Below are positions 26,000 through 37,489 of a DNA stretch of 64,000 nt, piece by piece. The notes beneath the pieces were generated by a model. That model searched no databases and was not told the origin of the DNA. It saw only the letters and a list, made by a program, of their open reading frames with translations. The stretch comes from Atrina japonica. Its lineage: Eukaryota > Mollusca > Bivalvia > Pterioida > Pinnidae. The position numbers and the translations under genes are program-made. Position 1 is the stretch's first letter. The number at the start of each line of letters is the position of its first letter. The stretch lies in the NCBI GenBank assembly GCA_030159075.1, contig BROG01000520.1, positions 62,001-126,000 of the forward strand, written 5' to 3'.

Positions 26000-26475
26000 T
26001 TATATAACACCGTTATACTCGCTAGTTACATTTATATGAAATTCGAGGTCAACCGAGGAAGTCTTACTGACAGAAATGATCGTCTTAAGCATTGGTTACG
26101 TCCCTAACTATAAATTTGGTATTATTTGTATACTATTTATAACAACCAGGTCGTTGTCACTGATGGTTGACCTCGAGGTTATAGATAAACCGGGTACTTC
26201 GTATTTCAGTACCAGCTTATTTTTTATACTGAAGTAGTACTTTAAATAGATAGCACCGTTTAAAAACTAAACTCATCAAAACTAATATCATATTTTTACA
26301 TTAGTAATACATATCTTTTGGTACTGTATAATACTATTTTTGTTTCGCAATTTATTTTAAATTCGACCTCAACTGAAGAAGTCTTACTGACAGAATATAT
26401 TCTCTTGAACATTTGTTTTGGCCCCTATTATTTACAAAACCATACATTCGGTAGTATGTGTAAAATATTGTATAA
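26000..26475 (+). mobile_element. Hammerhead-element dimer, diverged
   Basis: Two ribozyme-like cores in direct order, 320 bp apart (26053 and 26373), are separated by a monomer that shares AGGTCGTTG, GTACCAG and other blocks with 29330-29640. Both cores carry damaging changes (CCGAGGA; GAAT for GAAA). Confidence 0.6.
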
Positions 26476-26879
26476 TGCAGAAAAATAAAGCAAAACTGAA
26501 AGGAATGTCGAGTGCATATATCGTAGCTCATCTCACAAACTGCAAAGACTACAGCTTCTTGGCTTGGCGAAAGATTTATATTTTTCAATTGTCATATACA
26601 CATAAATACGTTGCAACATTAAACAACAAGTGGCTAGTGGTAGCTCTTTGAAAATGAAAGTAGGTTCACGTGTGATGTTGAATACAATAGTGAAGGTTGG
26701 TTCATGTATTCTGTTGAATCTTATAATGAAAGTATGACCACGTGTCCTGTTGACTCTGTTATATTTCGTGGTAGTACACTTTTTATGTCTAGAAATAGTC
26801 AAAGTGATTATACTAGAAACAATGATTAATTTTACATTCTGAATTTGGATATATCTCTCGAATATCAATATACTTCAAT

Positions 26880-28225
26880 ATGTTGTTTATTTTCAAACGA
26901 ATTCGATTATAAGCAAAGATACATAGCAGGATCCAGCAAATGTTCTACCAAACCTTTATCTTTACTCCTTACCAAGATACTGACAGCCATTAAGGAGAAA
27001 CTTCAACATTACTGTACAGTTGCTTATTCCAGAAGAGGTGTTAATCAGATGTGGATACTTAAAAATTCTAAACAGTTTTAGAACAATGTTTCTCGAATTC
27101 ACAGTATCAAAACTTATGATTCCTCTACTCTTAACACTTCCACATAAAAAATTAAAAGAAAGACTTTTCAGCATCAAAGACAACTGCTTTTTCACTAAAG
27201 ATGGTACCCGAACATTTTAATATCTAGTGATTGGCTATCAGGATACTTATTTCGTCAAACACCACTCTGATTCTACACATAAATATACTGAAGTTGATAT
27301 AAAAACATGCTGGAATTTCTAAAAGACAATATATTTGTAATGTTCGGAGACGTGGTCTTTCAACAAACTGTCGGCATTCATATGGGAACCAATTGTGCTC
27401 CTTTATTGGCCGACCTGTTCCTTTATTCATACGAAGCAGACTTCATTCAGAAACTGCTGAATCAAAAAAAGAAAAAGTTAGCGATGTCCTTTAATTTGAC
27501 ATTTAGATTTATCGACAACGTTTTGTCAATTAATAATGACAATTTTCATACATATGTCAAAGCGATGTATCCTAGCGAACTAGTAATTAAAGATACAACA
27601 GAATCAAGCACACACGCTTCATACTTAGACATTTTACTTAAAATAAACACAGACGGGAAATTAGTAACTAAGCTATACGATAAACGCGACGATTTCGGCT
27701 TTCCCATCGTAAATTTTCCACATTTAAGTAGTAATATCCCTCAGTCACCCGCATATGGAGTTTATATTTCACAAATGATCCGATATGCCAGGGCGTGCAC
27801 AACATATGAAGATTTCATATACAGAGGTAAACTACTCACTGACAAATTATTGACACAGGGATATCGAAAACCGCGTTTAATGTCAACGTTCCGCAACTTT
27901 TACGGTCGGTATAATAGTCTTGTTTGCGACTACTCTCTGTTTCACTAAGTGAAATGTTGAGTTGCCTTTTCGTTGGCGGTTGTTGAGACGTCTGTACCAA
28001 TTGTGACGAGGATACACTCCTCACTTGACTGTGGACTCACGGCGGTTGTGACCGGTCGACAGGGGATGCTTGCTCCTCCGTGGCACCTGGTCCCACCTCT
28101 TGGTTTCCAGAGATCCGTGTTTGTCCATTTTTACCGGATTTGTATCTATGTCCTGGACATTCTATTGATTTATGCTTTGGTATCTGAGATTATTTTTATT
28201 ATATCCTATTTTATCCACGTTTACT
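26880..28225 (+). pseudogene. Decayed reverse-transcriptase retroelement, Penelope-like suspected
   Basis: Residual reverse transcriptase is readable in three pieces: about 26930-27081 (includes GVNQMWILKNSK), about 27080-27220 in another frame, and 27307-27948. The last holds GIHMGTNCAPLLADLFLYSY and the catalytic-motif remnant FIDNVLS, where active enzymes have YIDD, so the active site is lost as well as the frame. A non-coding 3' end of about 270 bp follows and recurs alone elsewhere in the window. No GIY-YIG nuclease remains. Clade assignment is from memory of the family and uncertain. Confidence 0.8.
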
Positions 28226-29254
28226 GAACGGTTTTGTTTGATTTTATCTACGATAAATAAAAATATCTGACTAAAATGTGACTTTTATCAGCAGGTGTTC
28301 GAGTACATAACACACACCTCTGATTTAGGAAACAAGAAAGACAAAATATTAAGAGTATATTTTCTATTCAGCATTTTATCAAAACACTGAACAAATTATC
28401 TTTGCCAGAATAAGAACTTAGAGCTGCCGTTAAATACCTCTAAAAATATAAGCGTTATATATGCAGTTATTTCCACATTTTTGTCTTTTTATAGTGGATT
28501 CAAGCGATTCGGGTTTCTGACCATGCAGTGCATTATCAGATTAACATTTTAACGTTTTATATGTAATATGTAATATTACTTTCATGGAATATGCTGGTAG
28601 TTTTTTTATTCATCATATCCTATAATCGTTTAGGCTGAAAATTTAGACATGACTATTAGAAGAAAGCAGTATCCTCCAGTAACCCAAAAACCAAAGAAAA
28701 AAAAAATAAATAAATAATAAAAAAGAAAAACAAAACAACCAACCACAAAAAAAAAAAAAAAAAAAATATTCCGATTGTGCGCTTTGTACGTAGGTTACTG
28801 AAAGAACGTATTTATTTTAGACCTGTTGTAGATTTTGTTCATTTTTAAGTTAGCATATTATCCTGAACGGAATTACCGTATTGTGTCTTATCTGATAATT
28901 AGCCAAAATGTAGCGTTCGAAATGCAACCTTTTATGTAAGCAATTACTTCAAATTACTCTTTTTTAGAAGCCTTTTTCACAGAATTTCATGATTTTCTTC
29001 TTTTTTTTTTTTGTATCTTAAAATATTTTATTTACGGGAAAGTATCATTCAGTGTTTTGTGCAATAACTGTACCTCTATGAAGACGGAACAATTAAAAAC
29101 AATACTGTCAAAGACGCTATGTGCATTACCTATGTACAGTATACCTCACCCAGGTAGAGATATGTCCAGTTATGGGCTTTATTCTTGATTTTGCATTAAA
29201 TCAATGTATTTATATTCAACAAATCGCGTATTTATCCCCCAAAATTTTAGTTAG
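28226..29254. other. No gene; A-rich low complexity
   Basis: Only short A-rich (28690-28770) and T-rich (29000-29015) stretches are seen. Confidence 0.5.
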
Positions 29255-29290
29255 CCCTGTATTATACCACTTTCCTCTTAGAAAATTGGA

Positions 29291-29334
29291 GCTCAACTGA
29301 TGAAGTCTTATTGACAGAAACGATAGTCTTGAGC
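29291..29334 (+). ncRNA. Hammerhead ribozyme, type I, minimal stem III
   Basis: Stem I GCTCAA (29291-29296) pairs perfectly with TTGAGC (29329-29334). The core is CTGATGA (29297-29303), stem II is GTC/GAC with loop TTATT, and GAAA is at 29317-29320. A 6-nt stem III CGATAG follows, and the predicted cleavage is after C29328. Position 10.1/11.1 is A/A instead of G/C, which may weaken it. Confidence 0.7.
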
Positions 29335-29640
29335 ATTATAACTTTGGTATTATGTTTGTAATATTTATAACCACTAGGTCGTTGCCACTGCCGGTGGACC
29401 GTTTGAGTCCCCGAGGGTATACATAAACCTAGTATCTGGTATTTCGGTACCAGTTGACAATCTTATACTTAAGTAATATTTGGTAGTCATAACACCATTT
29501 AAATTCTAAATTATTCAAAAGCTAAGATTGTCATCATTTTACAGTGGTTACTCTTAGACGGATTTGGCTATGGATTTAGATTCATCATTTAACCTTGTAT
29601 TATACCACTTTCCCTTTAGAAAACTCTATTTAAAACTGGA

Positions 29641-29684
29641 GCTCAACTGATGAAGTCTAATTGACAGAAATGATCGTTTTGAGC
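29641..29684 (+). ncRNA. Hammerhead ribozyme, second copy of the dimer
   Basis: It has the same stem I (GCTCAA/TTGAGC), CTGATGA, GTC/GAC stem II and GAAA. Stem III is TGATCG, and the cleavage triplet is GTT, which is allowed (NUH). Confidence 0.65.
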
Positions 29685-29819
29685 ATTATAACTTTGGTAT
29701 TATGTTTATTATATTAAACACGAAAATGAAAGTTAGCCCCCCTACAACAATCTGTTTAATACCATGTTCAGCAAAACTGAACCAAAGGTTTTAAAACAAA
29801 CTGGTAAATATACAAATCA

Positions 29820-30090
29820 CAGATACAGAAGCATTAATCTTCAGGGTGTCCAGGATACAGTATACCAGATTGATAAATATTGGACAAACACGGACCTGTA
29901 TAAATCTAACGGTGGGATCAGGTGTCATCGAGGAGTAAGAACCCCCTGTTGACCGATCACACCCGCCTTGCATCCCCACTCAAATTCAAATGAAATATAA
30001 AAAATCTCGGATACAAAAGTATAAATGGAACAAATTCTCGTCAAAATCGGTACAGATTCAACAGACTCAACAACTGCTACCAAAGCGAAC
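29820..30090 (-). mobile_element. 5'-truncated copy of the reverse-transcriptase element
   Basis: Reverse complement of the 3' end at 27970-28195, with an internal 45 bp insertion that repeats the CAGATAC...AGTATAAAT end sequence (near 30000-30030). Confidence 0.7.
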
Positions 30091-30115
30091 AGGTAAATTA
30101 TGGTTATTATGAAAC

Positions 30116-30297
30116 TACAGGAAAAACCCACTTAAGCTACCACCTGTGTATAAAGACCACTTGGTCATAAAGACGTTTATGTGTCCCCAATAGTACCATT
30201 TGTGTACAAATCAACCTCTATATAGATGGACCACCTCCCTATAAAGACCGATTTTGTTGTGTCCCTAAGGGGGTCTTTATATGCAAGTTTCACTGTA
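30116..30297. mobile_element. TA-flanked short TIR element
   Basis: It starts TACAGGAAAAACC and ends AAGTTTCACTGTA. The internal sequence (TATAAAGACCAC, ACAAATCAACCTCTATATAG) matches the element at 42334-42507 in reverse. Confidence 0.75.
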
Positions 30298-31173
30298 GAA
30301 TTTTCAACATTATTTCTGGCTTTATTGGTAGGAATGAAACCTCGATTACACTTTGATTCAAACAATGTAGCAAGGAATACGACTACGTGCTTTCCAATAC
30401 TAGTTTTCCCTGCATATTCAGCATAGGGTAATGCCGGGTTCGAACACGTATTGTCTAAAGACGAGGGTGTTCTCGCCACTCGTTCACCAAGGCGTGTAGT
30501 GTATGATATAGGTTTTAATATAAAATCGGTATTACAGTTATTTTGAATAGGTCTAAACAAAAATTAAAAGAGATTTAAAGCTTTTATGTATAGCAGCATT
30601 GCCCGATGTATACTATACCAGCCTGGTTAATCTGGTAATAATCTATGAACTACACACATTTTTAGATAAAAAAGCATGTCAAGGTAGGAAATGATCGGCT
30701 TAAGTCATATTCATGCTCAAACTGTATGCTTTGCTCATGTACCTTTATATAAAGTAAAGATAGACTTAGGTAGGTTATCTGTTGTTTTACAAATCTTGAC
30801 ACAGAGAAATTAGATAGGGTGGCTAGGTGCCTTTCTATTATAAAATGTAATATATACAGATTTGAATTACTGGCGAATCGTGTAGGAATTTGTAATAGAG
30901 TATGAAAATTGTTAGATATTGTAATCGTTGCTACGAATGTCATTATTAATCATGACTACATTAATTATATGATTTTCGTGTAGCAACCTTCGATAATTAC
31001 TGAAGCAAAACGTTTATAGTATGATACATAATGAAATATCATTTATTTGAAAAACTTCAGAAATATAAAAAATAGTTAGGTTTCCTACTAAAAAATGTGA
31101 GCACCATACATAAAGGATTTTTATGAAAAAAAATGACCCAGTGTTTTGATGTGAATGACGAAGACTAAAAACA

Positions 31174-31518
31174 GTCCAATCAGAACCCAGTGTTTACAGC
31201 AAAAATACCAAATGTCAAAAAGCATCCCATCAAAACCCAGTGTTTACAGCAAAAATACCAAATGTCAAAAAGCGTCCCATCAGAACCCAGTGTTTACAGC
31301 AAAAATACCAAATGTCAAAAAGCGTCCCATCAGAACCCAGTGTTTACAGCAAAAATACCAAATGTCAAAAAGCGTCCCATCAGAACCCAGTGTTTACAGC
31401 AAAAATACCAAATGTCAAAAAGCGTCCCATCAGAATCCAGTGTTTACAGCAAAAATACCAAATGTCAAAAAGCGTCCCATCAGAACCCAGTGTTTACAGC
31501 AAAAATACCAAATGTCAA
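31174..31518. repeat. 50 bp minisatellite, seven near-identical copies
   Basis: TGTTTACAGC recurs every 50 bp from 31191 to 31491 with only four or so substitutions. Since 50 is not a multiple of 3 and the unit has no stop, all three plus frames stay open. I do not call them genes. Confidence 0.97.
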
Positions 31519-32146
31519 TTCAAATTCAAATTGAAGTTCTGTATATATAAAAATGCATTGTTTACACAATTTATATGAATCATGGCACCATTGGTAGACA
31601 ATGTCCTTTCTTTTACAAAAAATCAGTTTACCAACACCAAGAATAGAGATACAGACAAAAATTTACATCACTTATAAAATTTTTGTTTTTGTTTTACTTT
31701 GATGTTACTAACAAAGCAAATTTGTAAAACTCATTGGCAAATTTAAATATCTCGTCATTGTATTCTATAGCAGAATGATAAAGTTGGGCATTAAAAGTAA
31801 CAAAATAATATGAAGGTAAGGCATTGTGTTCGATTGTAGATTTGTTTTATAAATCATACAAACTGTAGTATCGTAACATTTGTATGTATCATGATATGCT
31901 AAATGAAAACAATTACAAAGAAAACCGCATAGCTACGCCAAAGACTTCATTAATTAACGACCACACTATGAATCTGATGTTCTAAATGATTAACGCATTG
32001 ACTCCTGTAGGCACATTTGAACTCTTCCATTTCAAAGAATGGTATAGTCCACTGTCAGAATATGGGAGTGTATGATTTTATTCTAAATACTGCAGAAATT
32101 TGACATACATTGAATCTTTACTTGCTCACTCCTGAATTATGACAGT

Positions 32147-33068
32147 ACAGTGGAACCTCGCTATTAAGAGCATCTAACTGACTGACTCAAAGTGGTCTGA
32201 TTAGCGAGGTGTTACAGTGGAACCTCGCTATTAAGAGCATCTAACTGACTGACTCAAAGTGGTCTGATTAGCGAGGTGTTACAGTGTCGCTATTAAGAGC
32301 ATCTAACTGAGTGACTCAAAGCTGATAGCGAGGTGTTACAGTGGAACCTCGCTATTAAGAGCATCTAACTGAGTGGCTCAAAGTGGTCTGATTAGCGAGG
32401 TGTTACAGTGGAACCTCGCTATTAAGAGCATCTAACTGAGTGGCTCAAAGTGGTCTCTGCGAGGTGTTACAGTGGAACCTCGCTATTAAGAGCATCTAAC
32501 TGAGTGGCTCAAAGTGGTCTGATTAGCGAGGTGTTACAGTGGAACCTCGCTATTAAGAGCATCTAACTGAGTGGCTCAAAGTCGTCTGATTAGCGAGGTG
32601 TTACAGTGGAACCTCGCTGTTAAGAGCATCTAACTGACTGGCTCAAAGTGGTCTGATTAGCGAGGTGTTACAGTGGAACCTCGCTATTAAGAGCATCTAA
32701 CTGACTGACTCAAAGTGGTCTGATTAGCGAGGTGTTACAGTGGAACCTCGCTATTAAGAGCATCTAACTGAGTGACTCAAACTGGTCTGATTAGCGAGGT
32801 GTTACATTGGAACCTCGCTATTAAGAGCATCTAACTGAGTGACTCAAAGTGGTCTGATTAGCGAGGTGTTACATTGGAACCTCGCTATTAAGAGCATCTA
32901 ACTGACCGACTCAAACTGGTCTGATTAGCGAGATGTTACATTGGAACCTCGCTATCAAGAGCACCAAACATACTGACTCCAAGTGGTCTGATTAGTGAGG
33001 TGTTACATTTGAACTTCGGTATTAAGAGCACCTGACTGACCGACTTAAAGTGGTCTGATTCGAAAGGT
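32147..33068. repeat. 67 bp array, about 14 copies, each unit with inverted arms
   Basis: Each unit begins ACAGTGGAACCTCGCTATTA and ends TGATTAGCGAGGTGTT, so CCTCGCTA and TAGCGAGG form arms around a 30 bp loop. Some units are shortened (near 32285 and 32455). The right end is more diverged. Confidence 0.95.
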
Positions 33069-34057
33069 GATGTAAGTGTGGTTCTGTACGGATTCAGTAT
33101 TAATGATGAGATGGAGAACGAACTTGATGGACGGTCGTGTCGTGATATCGGTGCATATATTTTTCAAATGAATTTAAGACGCACATTTCAAACATGGAAT
33201 TTATCAAAGTGTGACTTCTATTCTTATGATCATCAAAAATAATTTTAGACTCAACTGTGGCTGTTTATAGAAACACTTAACCCCCACGCACCGTGTGATA
33301 TGTTATTTATATAATTTGATGTCTGTATTGCACTGTATTGCAGTTATATAATGCTAATGCTTCTGATCACACAAGGAATTACAGACAATAAATTGTCAGT
33401 GGGCATTCTTTTTGTAACTAATTTAGGACAATGTGTCACGGGATCCATGTCTAAAAAGATAATGTGACATAACTTTATCTTCGATAAATGACAAAGACAA
33501 TGATACAAAGCACGTAAAGTGTCTACTTGAGATATATTATGTTTTATCTGGGACACATGCGCCTGGCTGCAGTTTGTAAATTTGTACATTGATCTGATGA
33601 TTATGTAAAGAGCGTACCTGTTGAACGATGGTGTCATTTTCTCGGTCACTATCACTTTAAACAGATTTAAAGATATATTTAGAAATAATTATATAAGGCT
33701 CGGTAACACGCAGTTTCTAATCTCCAGAAAGTTGGAAACATTTTCAGCTCTTTACCCTTTTAACATCATTTACAAACCTGTATTTAATCATATATTACAA
33801 ATACACACTCATACAAACAAACACACATACGTGTGCTACAAGCGTACGCCTTTTGAGCATCATCTCACAAAGTCATAACACATTTTGCTATAAGACAGAC
33901 CTACTTGATTATGATTTCATTGATCTAAATAAATGTATTTTTCGCGATTCGCGACAAATATTCAGGTTTATGGCGGTTTTAATATGTAAATAACAGTTTA
34001 AAATCTGAGAAAAACACTTTTGCAACTGACAAATCTCATCAAATACTCAGTTCACGT
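33069..34057. other. No gene recognised
   Basis: A 103-codon minus frame at 33344-33655 has no recognisable family and no splice context. Confidence 0.45.
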
Positions 34058-34133
34058 TTCAGTGGGACTCGAACCCGCGCGGAATAGAAGTGAGCAAACT
34101 ACTATAATCAAACCACTAGGCTACGGAGGATCC
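34058..34133 (-). mobile_element. SINE family 2 head fragment
   Basis: Reverse complement of a tRNA-like head: TAGCCTAGTGGTTTGAT and CGCGGGTTCGAGTCCC. Confidence 0.6.
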
Positions 34134-34924
34134 TTTGTTGCATAAGAAAATTCTATCTAATCTACAGTAGAAACACAATTACATGACATCCGGAATGTTA
34201 GGATAAGTGTAGTTACTATATAGTGCACTTTCAAAAGCTAAAAAAATGTTATTTGAAACTTAATTAATCCTCTTAAAAGTGTAATGCATATAAGACAAAC
34301 ACAAGCTCTCGCCATAATGTTCCGTCTTGTGCTTATTTTTCTGCCTCTAGCAACATTCCAATCTTCTTCATCTCGTTTTCCGCTGTCCTCCACCATTTTG
34401 ACCTCGGTTGTCACCTTTCCCAAAGTTGCAGATCAAACTGAGTCCATCTAAGTGACATTTTGGTCACGTTTGTTGGTTCCATCCTGAAGACATGACCATT
34501 CCATTTCCATCTTCTAATCTAGTTTTAATTTCCTCTCTAGTGTCTCTTTGTGAGTTACCAGTTTGTGTATACTCTTTGATGAGTCATTTTGTTGGGCCAA
34601 AAGATTTTGCAGATTTTACTTTAGCAGGCATTTACGATGAAGCCAGTTTATTAAAGTCAGTTTGTGTAATTCTCCAACATTCTGATCCGTAGAACAGTAC
34701 AGATTTCACTTTGCTGTTAAAAATTTTAAGTTTGATGTTTCTGGCAAGAGATGATAATTTCCAAATTGATCTGAACCAACAGAAAGATGTTACTGCTTTA
34801 CTCACTCTTGCTTTAATGGTCTCAATATTACTGCTTATTAGACTGCCAAGGTATGTAATGTCTTCTATATCCTCGATGGCTGAGGATTCAATCTTTAAGT
34901 TTAATTTTTATCAACAATTAACAA

Positions 34925-35143
34925 ACACGTTATTGCAACTTACATAAATGTATCTCGTTGGCTCTAATATTCACGTATGGGGGAATTGCTGTGGGTAAAA
35001 ACCGGAGTACCCAGAGAAACACCACGTGTCCGACTTGGCGACCGTCATACCACCTCACATACTACCCTGTCCAATGCAAGGATCGTTTCCGGTTCGCACT
35101 GGTGAGAAGCTAGTGCGCCAAACAATGTGCTATCCGGACATCG
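34925..35143. mobile_element. Unclassified short interspersed element nested in the LINE
   Basis: It splits the LINE reading between TPIKID and KLKIESS. It includes ACCGGAGTACCCAGAGAAAC and ends in a tRNA-like GTTCGCACTGGTGAGAAGC segment. Confidence 0.55.
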
Positions 35144-35648
35144 ATCTTTATTGGTGTTTTGGCTGATTGGTCTTTGATTAACATTACTTTTGTTTTCTGT
35201 GTGCTTAATATGAGCCCAAGTTTATTTGACACATTATTCATTCTTGTTGTTTTCTCTTGCATTTGTAATCTGTTTTCGGATAATAAGCAAATGTCATCTG
35301 CAAGATCCAAACCTTCAAGAAAGTTATGCGTCTATATGGTAACGGTGTTTCTATTCCCTAATGTTGACGTCATACATCAATCTACAACAATTATCAAGAG
35401 AAGACGAGACATAACACATCCTTGTCTAACGTCTGAGTCCTCGGAGAACCAATCAGAAAGCTGTACGTTTTGTAGCACACTGCATTCGTAGTTATCGTAG
35501 AATATTTTTATAAGTTTTTCAATTTTGATGGTACTCCATATGATCTCAGGATTACCCATATCTATGATCTTACCACACTGTCAAATGTTCTTTGGAAGTT
35601 GATGATGCTGAGTACATGTATGGTTTCCCTCTCTATGGATTGCTCAGA

Positions 35649-35835
35649 TTCGATTTGATTTTTTGTTTTACACCATACTCAACAATCTTTCAGTCATATG
35701 ATGGCGTCCAGTTTATATTGGTGGGGGAGAAACCCCGGCTACCCGGGTAAAGACCACCGAACTTCCGCAAGTAAACTGGCAAACTTTCCCACATAATTCG
35801 AAACGACCCTAGCGGGATTCGAACCAGAGGTGTGA
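35649..35835 (-). mobile_element. SINE family 2 nested in the LINE with a 10 bp target duplication
   Basis: ATTGCTCAGA flanks it at 35639-35648 and 35836-35845. The body and tail match the copy at 15282-15512 and the head is incomplete. The LINE coding sequence resumes on the other side. Confidence 0.85.
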
Positions 35836-36285
35836 ATTGCTCAGAGAGGTTGCGAAGGGTAAATATGTGGTTTATGCAAGCATGTTTGATTCTAGACCCC
35901 GTCTGTTCTTCGCGTAGCTTACAGTTGGTGAAATCAGTAATTCTATATTTTATGACTCTGAGGTATACTTTGCTAGGAATGGAGAGTAGTGATATTCCTT
36001 GCCAGTTATCACAGTTTCATGTATCCCTTCTTTTGTAGTTTTACAATTATGCCTTTGTGCAATTCTGTTGGTACTACTTCGCTTATCCAAATGCTTGTAA
36101 ATAAATAGTGTAGCATCTCGCTTGATGATTTTGCCTCTGATTCTAGTTATTCTACTCTGATGTCATCTATACCTGGCGCTTTTCTATTTTAGTTTCCTTG
36201 TCCGTATTGGTTTCTATATCAAAATTTGTTTCTAGTTTTACAGTTATGCCTTTGTCCCATTATGTTGGTATTACTTTATTTATCC

Positions 36286-36485
36286 ATGAAAGCTAAGATT
36301 TTTATTTTACAGTGGGCACTCTTAAACAGATATGGCAACACATTTATTATCTGTTTAAATTTATTATTTTATCCATGTATGATACCACTTTTACTTTCAG
36401 AAATATATTTATATTAAATTCGAGCTCCACTGATGAAGTCTTTTTGACAGAAACGATCGTCTTGAGCATTTGCTTTACTCCTTTA
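36286..36485 (+). mobile_element. Single hammerhead element inserted in a LINE fragment
   Basis: Positions 36228-36285 and 36486-36575 together match the uninterrupted LINE stretch 36037-36175. The intervening 200 bp match the hammerhead family and carry one ribozyme. Confidence 0.65.
36424..36467 (+). ncRNA. Hammerhead ribozyme with palindromic stem III
   Basis: GCTCCA/TTGAGC stem I has one mismatch. The core is CTGATGA (36430-36436), stem II is GTC/GAC with loop TTTTT, GAAA is at 36450-36453, stem III is CGATCG, and the cleavage triplet is GTC. Confidence 0.65.
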
Positions 36486-36654
36486 AAAAGCTATTCTTAA
36501 ATAGATTATTTAGTATCTCGCTTGATGGTCCTACCTCTGATTTTAGTCATTCTGCACTGATGTTATCGATATTTATTCCTGGAAACCTTACTGACTAGTG
36601 GTAAGAGACGCCATGGCGGCTTCCAGTAAATCCCAATTGAATTGTGAATAGTTT

Positions 36655-36862
36655 AACTTCACACTCAACAATTTTTCAGTTATATTGTGACGGCCAGTAA
36701 TGGTGGAGGTGAGGAGAGAACCCGGTTAAAATGTAACCTGGAAGAAACCACGAGCTTCCGTACGTAAATTGGCAAACTTTCTCACAAAAATGAACTTAAG
36801 TTCCAGTGTGGCTCCATGGTTCAAAGCGCGATGCTCTAGCCACTCTGCCACGGAGACCCTGA
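36655..36862 (-). mobile_element. SINE family 2 copy
   Basis: Tail, body and a tRNA-like A box region (AGAGTGGCTAGAGCATCGCG in reverse complement) match 15282-15512. Confidence 0.75.
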
Positions 36863-37489
36863 TAAACCATTGTAAAATGAATCTAGAAAGGGCAGTAATA
36901 AAGAATGATAGAAATTGTCTAGATAAAATGATAATATAGATAACACATGAAATATATACAACAAAAATGACAGTCTTAGAATATCACATGTATTCTGTAC
37001 TATACATTAGGTTTAAATACTATTAGATCAATAAGACTAAATCATACTACCTTCTTAATCGTTAAGTTTCCAGATTTAAGTAATATTCCCCTTTATCACT
37101 AGGGTATGGTGGTCGCATCCCATATCAACAGATATTCATGCTCAAAGAGCGACCATTTAATACACAGAGACAAATAATTTTGTGATAAGTTATTGTCACA
37201 TACATATGAAGAATCACCTTGGGTTCAGATCAGATTATCTAGATTTACTACGACTTTGTTGCTATAAATAACTCACTGTCAGGAATGATAATCATGCCAT
37301 TGCACAGAAGTAGTTGTCAAACCGTCAATACGGGTTTCGGTATACCCCATAGGCCTGATTTATCCACAATAGGCCTATGTTATAGTTATTTGGACTATTC
37401 CATAAGTATGTTAGTCCAAGATATATTTTGTTGTCATGAGAAAAAGTAAGTCGCAAGTAAATCGACAAGCTTCCTAAAATATAGACAAT

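Larger units (their letters stand above)
29255..29735 (+). mobile_element. Retrozyme-like dimer with two hammerhead ribozymes
   Basis: Two ribozymes are exactly 350 bp apart (29291 and 29641). The sequences before both (TATACCACTTTCC) and after both (ATTATAACTTTGGTATTATG) match, so the locus is a partial unit, a full 350 bp unit and a partial unit in tandem. It has no coding capacity. Confidence 0.75.
34300..36220 (-). pseudogene. Decayed non-LTR retrotransposon (LINE) with reverse transcriptase
   Basis: Reading the minus strand from 36220 down, conserved segments appear in order: KGIIVKLQKKG, GSRIKHACINHIFTLRN, NFQRTFDSV, SEDSDVRQGCVMS, DLADDICLLS (catalytic DD retained in A-DD form), QKTKVM, ITYLGSLIS and VKSVLFYGSECWR. 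Stops and frameshifts break it. Insertions lie at 34925-35143 and 35649-35835. The clade is not assigned, although an RTE-like endonuclease/reverse transcriptase fits. Confidence 0.8.

Noticed and set aside
31174..31518. CRISPR-like array or repeat-protein gene
   Set aside because: Units are contiguous with no variable spacers, the context is eukaryotic, and all three frames are open by arithmetic.
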